This document shows, piece after piece, positions 17,624-26,527 of a stretch of 64,000 nucleotides of DNA. How positions within the stretch are numbered: the stretch's first letter is position 1; each line of letters starts with the position of its first letter. The position numbers and the translations under genes were made by a program. Source of the DNA: Streptomyces sp. NBC_01314 (lineage in GTDB: Bacteria; Actinomycetota; Actinomycetes; Streptomycetales; Streptomycetaceae); NCBI RefSeq assembly GCF_041435215.1, contig NZ_CP108394.1, forward strand, positions 7,626,001 to 7,690,000, written 5' to 3'. The notes under the pieces are model-generated. The model saw nothing but the letters and a program-made list of their open reading frames with translations. It searched no databases and was not told the DNA's origin.

Positions 17624-18889
17624 GTGGTCGACGCGGATCAGACATTCGTCATCGTCGGTGGCGGTCTCGCCGGCGCGAAGGCGGCCGAGACGCTCCGAGC
17701 GGAGGGCTTCACCGGCCGCGTGATACTGATCTGCGACGAACGAGACCACCCCTACGAGCGCCCGCCGCTCTCCAAGGGCTATCTGCTCGGCAAGGAGGAG
17801 CGCGACACCGTCTTCGTCCACGAACCGTCCTGGTACGCGCGCAACGACATCGAGCTGCACCTCGGCCAGACCGTCGACGCGATCGACCGTACGGCGAAGA
17901 CCGTCCGCTTCGGCGACGACGGCACCCTCGTCCACTACGACAAGCTGCTGATCGCGACCGGCGCCGAGCCCCGCCGCCTGGACATTCCGGGCACCGACCT
18001 CGCGGGCGTCCACCATCTGCGCCGCCTCGCCCACGCCGAGCGTCTCAAGGGCGTCCTCGCCGCCCTCGGCCGGGACAACGGCCACCTCGTCATCGCGGGC
18101 GCCGGCTGGATCGGCCTGGAGGTGGCGGCCGCGGCCCGGGAGTACGGCGCGGAAGTCACCGTCGTGGAGCCGGAACCCACCCCGCTGCACGGCGTGCTCG
18201 GCCCCGAGCTGGGCAACCTCTTCGCCGAGCTGCACCGCGAGCACGGGGTCCGCTTCCACTTCGGCGCGAGGCTCACCGAGATCGTCGGCCAGGACGGGAT
18301 GGTCCTCGCGGCCCGCACGGACACGGGGGAGGAGCACCCGGCGCACGACGTCCTCGCCGCCATCGGAGCGGCGCCGCGGGTCGGCCTCGCCGAAGCCGCC
18401 GGGCTGGAACTGGCCGACAGGTCACAGGGCGGCGGCATCGCGGTGGACGCCCAGCTCCGAACGTCCGACCCCTCCGTCTACGCCGCCGGTGACGTCGTGT
18501 CCTTCCCGCACGCCCTCTTCGACACCCGGCTGCGGGTCGAGCACTGGGCCAACGCGCTCAACGGCGGGCCGGCCGCCGCGCGGGCGATGCTGGGGAAGGA
18601 CGTCACCTACGACCGGGTGCCCTACTTCTTCTCGGACCAGTACGACGTGGGGATGGAGTACTCGGGATGGGCGCCGCCCGGGTCGTACGACCAGGTGCTG
18701 GTCCGGGGGGACGCGGGCAAGCGGGAGTTCGTCGCGTTCTGGGTGAAGGAGGGGCGGGTGCTGGCCGGGATGAACGTCAACGTGTGGGATGTCACTGAGC
18801 CGATCCAGGAGCTGATCCGGTCCCGGGCCGCGGTGGACGTGGAGGCGCTCGCGAACCCACAGGTACCGTTGGAGAGCCTGATCGCCTAG
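17624..18889 (+). CDS. FAD-dependent oxidoreductase, ferredoxin reductase-like
   Basis: 421 residues. FAD motif FVIVGGGLAGAKAAETLR, ERPPLSKGYL of the rubredoxin/ferredoxin reductase group, NAD(P) motif VIAGAGWIGLEVAAAA, and VYAAGDVVSFP near the FAD ribityl contact, followed by a reductase C-terminal domain (HWANALNGG). It would pass electrons from NAD(P)H to a ferredoxin-like partner. No ferredoxin is next to it. GTG 17624 has GAGGAGG six bases upstream. Confidence 0.87.
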   Translation: MVDADQTFVIVGGGLAGAKAAETLRAEGFTGRVILICDERDHPYERPPLSKGYLLGKEERDTVFVHEPSWYARNDIELHLGQTVDAIDRTAKTVRFGDDGTLVHYDKLLIATGAEPRRLDIPGTDLAGVHHLRRLAHAERLKGVLAALGRDNGHLVIAGAGWIGLEVAAAAREYGAEVTVVEPEPTPLHGVLGPELGNLFAELHREHGVRFHFGARLTEIVGQDGMVLAARTDTGEEHPAHDVLAAIGAAPRVGLAEAAGLELADRSQGGGIAVDAQLRTSDPSVYAAGDVVSFPHALFDTRLRVEHWANALNGGPAAARAMLGKDVTYDRVPYFFSDQYDVGMEYSGWAPPGSYDQVLVRGDAGKREFVAFWVKEGRVLAGMNVNVWDVTEPIQELIRSRAAVDVEALANPQVPLESLIA

Positions 18890-18900
18890 GCGCCTACGGG

Positions 18901-18996
18901 GTCGGGGCGCGAGGGCGAGTGCGGGTGGCAGGCGGTTGCTCGCGCCCACGCGGCGGAGCCGCGTGCCGTCACAGCCCCGCGCCCCTTTCGGGGCGC
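18901..18996 (-). repeat. Short palindromic intergenic repeat, copy 2
   Basis: Reverse-orientation copy: on the plus strand CGCGCCCACGCGGCGGAGCC and CAGCCCCGCGCCCCTTTCGG are the complements of blocks in copy 1. It fills the gap between the flavoprotein and dnaG. Confidence 0.8.
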
Positions 18997-19007
18997 CGCC
19001 CGTGCCC

Positions 19008-19035
19008 CATGACTGTCAGCGGACCACCGTAGAAT
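19008..19035 (+). promoter_or_regulatory. Predicted promoter of dnaG, leaderless transcript
   Basis: TAGAAT at 19030-19035 is a good -10 hexamer; seven bases on lies the GTG start at 19042. There is no ribosome binding site, so the message is probably leaderless. The -35 is weak (TGAC at 19010-19013). Confidence 0.5.
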
Positions 19036-19041
19036 CACCGC

Positions 19042-20943
19042 GTGGCAGGACGGATCAATGACGAGGACGTGAAGGCGGTACGGGACGCGGTCCCGATCGA
19101 CGCCGTGGTGTCCGAGTACCTCCAGCTGCGGAACGCGGGCGGAGGAAACCTCAAGGGACTCTGCCCGTTCCACGACGAGAAGTCGCCGTCGTTCCAGGTC
19201 AGCCCGAGCAAGGGGCTCTTCCACTGCTTCGGCTGCCAGGAGGGCGGCGACACCATCACGTTCGTGATGAAGGTCGACCACCTGTCCTTCTCGGAGGCGG
19301 TCGAGCGGCTGGCCGGCCAGGCCGGCATCACCCTGCGCTACGAGGAGGGCGGCTACAACCCCTCCCACCAGCGCGGTGAGCGGATCCGCCTGGTCGAGGC
19401 GCACAAGATCGCCGCCGAGTGGTACGCGGAACAGCTCGCCACCAGCTCCGAGGCCGACACCGGCCGGATCTTCCTCGCCGAGCGCGGCTTCGACCAGGCC
19501 GCCGCGGTCCACTTCGGCGTCGGTTACAGCCCCCAGGGCTGGGACCACCTCACCCGCTTCCTCCGCGGCAAGGGCTTCGCCGACAAGGAACTGCTGCTGT
19601 CCGGGCTGTCCCAGGAAGGCCGCCGGGGCCCCATAGACCGCTTCCGGGGCCGCCTGATGTGGCCCATCCGCGACATCGGCGGAGACGTGGTCGGCTTCGG
19701 CGCCCGCAAGCTCTACGAGTCGGACAACGGCCCGAAGTACCTGAACACCCCGGACACGGCGCTCTACAGGAAGTCCCAGGTGCTGTACGGCATCGACCTC
19801 GCCAAGCAGCACATCGCCAAGGCCAGCCGGGCCGTGGTCGTCGAGGGCTACACCGATGTCATGGCCTGCCACCTCGCCGGAGTGACGACCGCGATCGCCA
19901 CCTGCGGCACGGCCTTCGGCGGCGACCACATCAAGATCCTCCGCCGGCTGCTGATGGACAACGGCTCGGCCCGCGTGATCTTCACCTTCGACGGCGACGC
20001 GGCCGGCCAGAAGGCGGCCCTGCGTGCCTTCGAGGACGACCAGAAGTTCGCCGCCGAGACATACATCGCGATCGCCCCGGACGGCATGGACCCGTGCGAG
20101 CTGCGCCTCGCGAAGGGCGACGAGGCGGTCGCCGAGCTGACCGAACCCCGCACCCCGCTCTTCGAGTTCGCGCTCCGCCAGATCGTCGCCCGCTACGACC
20201 TGGAGACCCCCGCGGGCCGTGCGTCCGCCCTCGACGAGGCGGCGCCCGTCGTGGCCCGCATCAAGAACAGCGGCGCCCAGCACGAGGTCGCCGTGCAGCT
20301 CGCCGGCATGCTCGGCATCCTCGACACCCAGTTCGTCGTCAAGCGCGTCGCCCAGCTGGCCCGCTGGGCCCGCGACCGGGGCGGCCAGGGCCCCGCCCCG
20401 TCCGCACAGCGCTCGGCACAGCCGTACGAGTCCACCGCCCGGCCCCCGTCCGGCCCGGCCCTCACCCTCCGCAACCCGGTGTTCGCCACCGAACGCGAAC
20501 TCCTCAAACTCGCCCTCCAGCGCCCGGAGTTGGTCGCCCCCGCCTTCGACGCGTACGGCGTCGACGAGTTCACCGCCGACCAGTACGCGGCCGTCCGCGA
20601 GGCGATCATCGAGGCGGGCGGCGTCGAGTACGGCGCCGTGGACCCGCAGGAGTACCTGGTCCGGGTCCGCGAGGCGGCGCCGGACGACACGGTGCGGGCC
20701 ATGGTGACCGAGCTGGCCGTCGAGGCGATCATGCGCAAGACGGTCGACGACATGTACGCGGGCGCCCAACTGGTCACCGTGCGCCGCCGGGCCGTCGAAC
20801 GCCGGGTGCGTGACGTCCAGGGCAGCCTGTCGAGGGCGACCGCCCAGGGCGACCCGGCCCAGCTGGCCGCCGTACAGAACGAGTTGTGGGTGCTCCAGCA
20901 GTACGACCAGGCGTTGCGGGAACGGGGCGCGGAGGCGCTCTGA
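19042..20943 (+). CDS. dnaG: DNA primase DnaG
   Basis: 633-residue primase making RNA primers at the replication fork. N-terminal CHC2 zinc site (C41, H44, C62, C65: CPFHDEKSPSF and HCFGCQEGG), catalytic core, TOPRIM motif VVVEGYTDVMACHLAGV with FTFDGDAAGQKA, and a C-terminal helicase-binding region (NELWVLQQYDQALRE). Start GTG 19042 follows the dgt-type neighbourhood. Complete and of normal length. Confidence 0.96.
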   Translation: MAGRINDEDVKAVRDAVPIDAVVSEYLQLRNAGGGNLKGLCPFHDEKSPSFQVSPSKGLFHCFGCQEGGDTITFVMKVDHLSFSEAVERLAGQAGITLRYEEGGYNPSHQRGERIRLVEAHKIAAEWYAEQLATSSEADTGRIFLAERGFDQAAAVHFGVGYSPQGWDHLTRFLRGKGFADKELLLSGLSQEGRRGPIDRFRGRLMWPIRDIGGDVVGFGARKLYESDNGPKYLNTPDTALYRKSQVLYGIDLAKQHIAKASRAVVVEGYTDVMACHLAGVTTAIATCGTAFGGDHIKILRRLLMDNGSARVIFTFDGDAAGQKAALRAFEDDQKFAAETYIAIAPDGMDPCELRLAKGDEAVAELTEPRTPLFEFALRQIVARYDLETPAGRASALDEAAPVVARIKNSGAQHEVAVQLAGMLGILDTQFVVKRVAQLARWARDRGGQGPAPSAQRSAQPYESTARPPSGPALTLRNPVFATERELLKLALQRPELVAPAFDAYGVDEFTADQYAAVREAIIEAGGVEYGAVDPQEYLVRVREAAPDDTVRAMVTELAVEAIMRKTVDDMYAGAQLVTVRRRAVERRVRDVQGSLSRATAQGDPAQLAAVQNELWVLQQYDQALRERGAEAL

Positions 20944-21319
20944 GGCGGTGCCGGTCGGCGCCCCGGGCGTGCACGTCCCTGGCGCACATGCCAATCCCAC
21001 GCCGGAGCCACCCCGTTCCGCACGGCCTTCGAGCGGTTCAGGGCCCTCCCAGCAGCGCACTCGTACGGCGGAGTAACCCTGAGGTCACCGACCGGACGCA
21101 AAAAGTCATCGCACGCCCCTCGTGGCGGCTGTGTGTCGTACTCCACACTGGGTTCCGGTGCCTGAGTCCTCGGAGCGCGGCCGACCCGTCCCGCACGGGT
21201 CCGAGATCCCCGCGGTTCCGCTCGATGAGTACGGGATGGACGGCGGAGAGGCCGCCCGCGCCATCCCAGACGTACCGCTGCCGTACGCCCTGGCAGCGAC
21301 ATTCCTGGAGGTCGCCCCC
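20944..21319. other. Intergenic region upstream of hrdA
   Basis: About 375 bases. The hrdA frame stays open back to 21122, but translation there lacks sigma-factor features and the best ribosome binding site is at 21306-21310. The hrdA promoter should be here; I could not identify it with confidence. Confidence 0.4.
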
Positions 21320-22483
21320 GTGCAGACCCAGACCCTCGTACAGAACGACACCGGTACGGCCATCGGTTCCGACGGCTCGGAGCCGGACGCACAGCCCGAC
21401 GTCATCACCGCGGTGCCCGCCCAGAGCCGCGCCGTGCACCACCCCGAGGCGGCGGCCCCGGACGGCCCGCCCGAGCCCGACGAGCCGTCGGCCGCCGTGG
21501 TGGTGGAGGTCATCGAGACGGCCGAACCCCCCGAGCCCGTGAGGCTGCCGCGCAGCCGCGCGGACACCAGCGGCCCCTCCTCGGACCTGTTCCGCCAGTA
21601 CCTGCGCGAGATCGGCCGCATTCCCCTCCTGACGGCCGTGGAGGAAGTGGAGCTGGCCCGCCGCGTCGAGGCCGGTCTCTTCGCCGAGGAGAGGCTCGCC
21701 AACGCCCCCGACCTCGACACCCAGCTCGCCCTGGACCTCGACAAACTGGTCGTCATGGGCCGCATGGCCAAGCGCCGCCTGATCGAGGCGAACCTGCGGC
21801 TCGTCGTGTCGGTGGCGAAGCGTTACGTCGGCCGCGGCCTGACCATGCTCGACCTGGTCCAGGAAGGGAATCTGGGCCTCATCCGGGCCGTCGAGAAGTT
21901 CGACTACGCCCGCGGCTACAAGTTCTCGACGTACGCGACCTGGTGGATCCGCCAGGCCATGTCCCGCGCGTTGGCCGACCAGGCCCGCACCATCCGAGTC
22001 CCGGTCCACGTCGTCGAGTTGATCAACCGGGTCGTGCGCGTCCAGCGCCGCATGCTCCAGGAACGGGGCTACGAGCCCACGCCGGACGAAGTGGCCGCCC
22101 ACCTCGACCTCACCCCCGAACGCGTCACCGAGGTCCTCCGCCTCGCCCAGGAACCGGTCTCCCTCCACGCCCCCGTGGGCGAGGAGGACGACGTGGCCCT
22201 CGGCGACCTCATCGAGGACGGCGACGCGGCGAGCCCCGTGGAATCGGCCGCGTTCCTGCTGCTGAGGGAGCACCTGGAGGTGGTCCTGTCCACGCTGGGT
22301 GAACGCGAGCGGAAGGTCGTCCAACTCCGCTACGGCCTGGCGGACGGCCGCCCCCGCACCCTGGAGGAGATCGGCCGCATCTTCGGCGTCACCCGCGAAC
22401 GCATAAGGCAGATCGAGTCCAAGACCCTCAACAAGCTCAGGGACCACGCCTTCGCGGACCAACTGAGGGGCTACCTGGACTGA
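21320..22483 (+). CDS. hrdA: RNA polymerase principal-type sigma factor HrdA
   Basis: Group 2 (non-essential, principal-like) sigma-70. Region 1.2 [20 protein letters not shown]; region 2 [49 protein letters not shown]; region 3 [17 protein letters not shown]; region 4 [12 protein letters not shown] and [19 protein letters not shown] start at GTG 21320 (GGAGG eight bases upstream), giving 387 residues with an acidic ~90-residue N-terminus; the open frame extends to 21122. The assignment to HrdA rather than HrdC or HrdD rests on the dnaG neighbourhood and remembered synteny. Confidence 0.85.
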   Translation: MQTQTLVQNDTGTAIGSDGSEPDAQPDVITAVPAQSRAVHHPEAAAPDGPPEPDEPSAAVVVEVIETAEPPEPVRLPRSRADTSGPSSDLFRQYLREIGRIPLLTAVEEVELARRVEAGLFAEERLANAPDLDTQLALDLDKLVVMGRMAKRRLIEANLRLVVSVAKRYVGRGLTMLDLVQEGNLGLIRAVEKFDYARGYKFSTYATWWIRQAMSRALADQARTIRVPVHVVELINRVVRVQRRMLQERGYEPTPDEVAAHLDLTPERVTEVLRLAQEPVSLHAPVGEEDDVALGDLIEDGDAASPVESAAFLLLREHLEVVLSTLGERERKVVQLRYGLADGRPRTLEEIGRIFGVTRERIRQIESKTLNKLRDHAFADQLRGYLD

Positions 22484-22514
22484 TTCCGCCGGAGAGCTCG
22501 GGAGGTCCGGTGCG

Positions 22515-22600
22515 TCGGCGGGTGCGGGTGGCGCGTGGTCCCTCGCGCAGTTCCCCGCACCCCTGAAAGGGGCGCGGGGAACTGCGCGACCAGCCCCCAC
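22515..22600 (+). repeat. Short palindromic intergenic repeat, copy 3
   Basis: The arms GCGCAGTTCCCCGC and GCGGGGAACTGCGC (22545-22587) form an extended hairpin around ACCCCTGAAAGGGGC. It lies between the converging ends of hrdA and the ABC exporter operon and could terminate both. Confidence 0.85.
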
Positions 22601-22616
22601 ACCCTTCACCGCCCCC

Positions 22617-24551
22617 TCAGTCCACCTCGGCCACAGCCTCGGCGAACTGCGCCTTGTACAGCCGCGCATAAGCCCCATCCGCAGCCAACAACTCCGCGTG
22701 CGCCCCCTGCTCCACGATGGCCCCGCTCTCCATCACCAGAATCGTGTCGGCGTCCCGGATCGTCGACAGCCGATGCGCGATCACGAACGACGTACGCCCA
22801 TGCGCCAGCTTGGCCATCGCCTTCTGGATCAACACCTCGGTACGCGTGTCGACCGAACTCGTCGCCTCGTCCAGCACCAGGATCACCGGATCGGACAGGA
22901 ACGCCCGGGCGATCGTGATGAGCTGCTTCTCACCCGCGCTCACCCCGGTCCCCTCGTCGTCGATCACGGTGTCGTACCCGTCGGGCAGCGTCCGGACGAA
23001 CCGGTCCGCGTGCGCCGCCCGCGCCGCCTCCTCGATCTCCCCGCGTGTGACCTTCCGCGCGGCGGAGGCCCCGTAGGCGATGTTCTCCGCGATGGTCCCC
23101 CCGAACAGCCAGGTGTCCTGGAGCACCATCCCTATCCCGTCCCGCAGTTCGTCCCGGGACATGGACGCGACATCGACCCCGTCGAGCGTGATCCGCCCCC
23201 CGGTGACCTCGTAGAACCGCATCAGCAGGTTCACCAGGGTCGTCTTCCCGGCCCCGGTCGGCCCGACGATCGCCACGGTGTGCCCCGGCTCGACGACCAG
23301 CGACAGATCCTCGATCAGCGGCTTGTCGGCGTCGTACCGGAAGGACACCCCCTCCAGCGCCACCCGCCCCCGCAGTTCCTCGGGCCGCACCCCGGGCACG
23401 GCGTCGGCCTCCTGCTCCTCCGCGTCGAGCAGTTCGAAGACCCGCTCGGCGGACGCGACCCCCGACTGCACCAGGTTCGCCATCGACGCCACCTGCGTCA
23501 GCGGCATCGAGAACTGCCGCGAGTACTGGATGAAGGCCTGTACGTCACCGATGGACAGCGAGCCGGTCGCGACCCGCAGTCCGCCCACGACCGCGACCAG
23601 CACATAGTTGATGTTCGAGACGAAGAACATCAGCGGCTGCATGATCCCGCTGTTGAACTGGGCCTTGAACCCGGCCTCGTAGAGCCGGTCGTTCTCCTCG
23701 GCGAACTGCTTCGCCGACTCCTCCTGGCGCCCGAACACCTTCACGAGCGTGTGCCCGGTGTACATCTCCTCGATGTGCGCGTTGAGCTTCCCGGTGACCC
23801 GCCACTGCGCCACGAAGTGCGGCTGCGACCGCTTGCCGACACGCGTGGCCACCACGAACGACACGGGCACGGTCACCAGCGCGACCAGTGCCAGCAGCGG
23901 CGACACCCAGAACATCATCACCAGCACACCGATGATGGTGAGGAGCGAGTTGACGAGCTGCCCCATCGACTGCTGCAGCGTCTGGCCGATGTTGTCGATG
24001 TCGTTGGTCGCCCGGCTCAGCACCTCACCGCGCTGCCGCTTGTCGAAGTACGACAGCGGCAGCCGCGACAGCTTCCCCTGGAGCTCCTCGCGCATGTGGT
24101 AGACGGTCCGGTTGATGGCCCGGTTGGAGAGCCGGGTGGCCGCCGCCATCAGCAGCCCCGCGACCAGGAAGATGCCGAGGGCAACCAGAAGAACCGTGCC
24201 GACGGCGTCGAAATCGATGCCCTTGCCCGGTGTGAAGTCCGTGCCGGACAGCATGTCGGCGACCCCGCCGTCCCCGCGCTCGCGCATGGACTCCAGGACC
24301 TCGGCCTTCGTGGCGCCCGCCGGCATCTCCCGCCCGACGACACCCGCGAACACCAGGTCGGTCGCCCTGCCGAGAATCCACGGTCCGAGCACCGAAAGGC
24401 CGACGCTGAGCACTGCGCACACGACCATCGCGTACATCGTGAACCGCTCGGGCTTGAACTGCGCGAGCAGCCGTTTCCCGGACCCCTTGAAGTCCATGGA
24501 GTGCTGGTCGGGGGCCCCGGCCCCCGCCATCCGTGCCAACGGCCCGGCCAT
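22617..24551 (-). CDS. ABC exporter half-transporter, subunit 2 (canonical ATPase site)
   Basis: 644 residues: a ~60-residue cytosolic lead, a six-segment exporter membrane domain, then a nucleotide-binding domain with Walker A GPTGAGKTT, signature VSAGEKQ and Walker B VILVLDEATSSVD retaining the catalytic glutamate. The signature motif is VSAGE rather than LSGGQ. Its ATG shares one base with the TGA of the upstream partner (TGATG), so the two are translationally coupled. Probably a multidrug-type exporter; substrate unknown. Confidence 0.88.
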   Translation of the reverse strand: MAGPLARMAGAGAPDQHSMDFKGSGKRLLAQFKPERFTMYAMVVCAVLSVGLSVLGPWILGRATDLVFAGVVGREMPAGATKAEVLESMRERGDGGVADMLSGTDFTPGKGIDFDAVGTVLLVALGIFLVAGLLMAAATRLSNRAINRTVYHMREELQGKLSRLPLSYFDKRQRGEVLSRATNDIDNIGQTLQQSMGQLVNSLLTIIGVLVMMFWVSPLLALVALVTVPVSFVVATRVGKRSQPHFVAQWRVTGKLNAHIEEMYTGHTLVKVFGRQEESAKQFAEENDRLYEAGFKAQFNSGIMQPLMFFVSNINYVLVAVVGGLRVATGSLSIGDVQAFIQYSRQFSMPLTQVASMANLVQSGVASAERVFELLDAEEQEADAVPGVRPEELRGRVALEGVSFRYDADKPLIEDLSLVVEPGHTVAIVGPTGAGKTTLVNLLMRFYEVTGGRITLDGVDVASMSRDELRDGIGMVLQDTWLFGGTIAENIAYGASAARKVTRGEIEEAARAAHADRFVRTLPDGYDTVIDDEGTGVSAGEKQLITIARAFLSDPVILVLDEATSSVDTRTEVLIQKAMAKLAHGRTSFVIAHRLSTIRDADTILVMESGAIVEQGAHAELLAADGAYARLYKAQFAEAVAEVD

Positions 24552-26284
24552 CAGGCTGCCTCCGCTTCCGTGAGCTGGGAGAGGACGATCTCCCGGTAGG
24601 TCTCGTTGTCGGTCATCAGCTCGTGGTGGCGTCCGGTGCCGACGACCCGGCCCTCGTCGAGGACGACGATCCTGTCGGCGTCCCGGATGGTCGCCACCCG
24701 CTGGGCGACGATCACGACGGTCGCGTCGGCGGTCTCCCGCCCCAGCGCCGCCCGCAGCGCGGCGTCGGTCGCGTAGTCGAGCGCGGAGAAGGAATCATCG
24801 AACAGATAGATCTCCGGGCGCTGCACCAGCGTCCGCGCGATCGCGAGCCGCTGCCGCTGCCCGCCGGACACGTTCGTCCCGCCCTGCGCGATGGGCGAGT
24901 CCAGCCCGTTCTCCAGCCGGGACACGAACTCCTTGGCCTGCGCCACCTCCAGCGCGTGCCACAACTCCTCGTCGGTGGCGTCCGGATTGCCGTACCGCAG
25001 GTTCGTCGCCACGGTCCCCGAGAAGAGATACGGCTTCTGCGGCACCAGGCTCACGGTCTTGGCCAGCAGCTTCGGATCGAGCTTCCGTACGTCGACGCCG
25101 TCCACCAGCACCTCACCGTCGGTGACGTCGAACAGCCGGGGGACCAGCCCGAGCAGCGTCGACTTCCCGCTGCCCGTGGACCCGATGACGGCGGTCGTCT
25201 CACCGGGCCGCGCGACGATCTCGATGGACCTGAGCACCGGCTCCTCGGCACCCGGATAGCGGAAGCCCGCACTCCGCACCTCCAGGAACCCGTGCCGCCG
25301 CAGCTCCCGGACGGGCTCGACCGGCGGCACCACACTCGTTTCGGTGTCCAGCACCTCCTGGATGCGCTCGGCGCACACCTCCGCGCGCGGCATCATCATG
25401 AACATGAAGGTGGCCATCATCACAGCCATGACGATCTGCATCAGATAGGCGAGGAAGGCGGTGAGCGCGCCGATCTCCATCCCGCCGCTGTCGATCCGGT
25501 GGGCACCGAACCACACCACCGCGATCGACGACACGTTGACGACCGTCATCACGATCGGGAACATCAGCGCGAGCATCCGCCCGGTTCCCAGCGACACGTC
25601 CGTCAGCTCGGCGTTCGCCTTACGGAACCGGTCCTTCTCGTAGTCGTCCCGCACGAAGGCACGGATGACCCGGTTGCCGGTGATCTGCTCCCGCAGTACC
25701 CGGTTCACGGTGTCCAGCCGCTCCTGCATCGTGCGGAACAGGGGGCGCAGCCGGCGCACGATCAGGCTGACGGAGATGCCGAGCACCGGTACGACGGCCA
25801 GCAGCACCCCCGACAACGGCACGTCCAGCCCGAGCGCCAGCACGATGCCGCCGACGCACATGATCGGCGCCGACACCACCAGCGTGAACGTCATGAGCAC
25901 CAGCATCTGCACCTGCTGCACATCGTTCGTCGTCCGCGTGATCAGCGACGGGGCCCCGAAGTGACCGACCTCACGTGCCGAGAACGACTGCACCCGGTCG
26001 AAAACGGCGGCCCGGATGTCCCGGCCGACCGCCGAGGCGGTGCGGGCGCCGTAGTAGACGGCCCCGATGTTGCAGACGACCTGCACCAACGAGATGCCGA
26101 CCATCAGCGCTCCGAAGGACAGGATGTAACCCGTGTCCCCCTCCACCACGCCCTTGTCGATGATGTCCGCGTTCAGTGTGGGCAGGTAGAGCGTGGCGCA
26201 CGTCTGCACGAACTGCAGCAGCACCAACAGGATGATCGGTGTCCGGTACGGACGAAGATGACTTCTCAGCAATCGTATGAGCAC
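24551..26284 (-). CDS. ABC exporter half-transporter, subunit 1 (degenerate ATPase site)
   Basis: 577 residues from GTG 26284. Six-segment membrane domain, Walker A GSTGSGKST, signature NVSGGQRQR, but Walker B is IYLFDDSFSALD: the catalytic glutamate is aspartate. One canonical plus one degenerate site is the hallmark of heterodimeric exporters such as TM287/288 or LmrCD, so this and the downstream gene form one transporter. An in-frame ATG at 26344 would add 20 residues without family character. First gene of a two-gene operon. Confidence 0.87.
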   Translation of the reverse strand: MLIRLLRSHLRPYRTPIILLVLLQFVQTCATLYLPTLNADIIDKGVVEGDTGYILSFGALMVGISLVQVVCNIGAVYYGARTASAVGRDIRAAVFDRVQSFSAREVGHFGAPSLITRTTNDVQQVQMLVLMTFTLVVSAPIMCVGGIVLALGLDVPLSGVLLAVVPVLGISVSLIVRRLRPLFRTMQERLDTVNRVLREQITGNRVIRAFVRDDYEKDRFRKANAELTDVSLGTGRMLALMFPIVMTVVNVSSIAVVWFGAHRIDSGGMEIGALTAFLAYLMQIVMAVMMATFMFMMMPRAEVCAERIQEVLDTETSVVPPVEPVRELRRHGFLEVRSAGFRYPGAEEPVLRSIEIVARPGETTAVIGSTGSGKSTLLGLVPRLFDVTDGEVLVDGVDVRKLDPKLLAKTVSLVPQKPYLFSGTVATNLRYGNPDATDEELWHALEVAQAKEFVSRLENGLDSPIAQGGTNVSGGQRQRLAIARTLVQRPEIYLFDDSFSALDYATDAALRAALGRETADATVVIVAQRVATIRDADRIVVLDEGRVVGTGRHHELMTDNETYREIVLSQLTEAEAA

Positions 26285-26429
26285 GCGAGATCTCTCGGAG
26301 TCGAGGACGGGGTTCGGGTGGCACCACCCCCCATCGTCGGACACTCCCCCCGCGTTACCTCAACCGAATTAACCCGACTGTGAGGGCACCATGCCCGAAC
26401 CTTTGCGGCTGGGGCGCACCGCAGATCCT

Positions 26430-26515
26430 GTAGGGGCGCGGGGCTCTATCGATGTGCGGCTCCGCCGCGTGGGCGCGACCAGCCACAACGGACCCGCGGC
26501 CGCCCACTCACCCGA
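26430..26515 (+). repeat. Short palindromic intergenic repeat, copy 4
   Basis: Carries AGGGGCGCGGGGCTCTATCG, CGGCTCCGCCGCGTGGGCGC and GACCAGCCACAACGGACCCG, nearly the same as copy 1 but lacking the left arm of the first hairpin. Between the exporter operon and xylB. Confidence 0.85.
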
Positions 26516-26527
26516 CCAGGCATCCCC

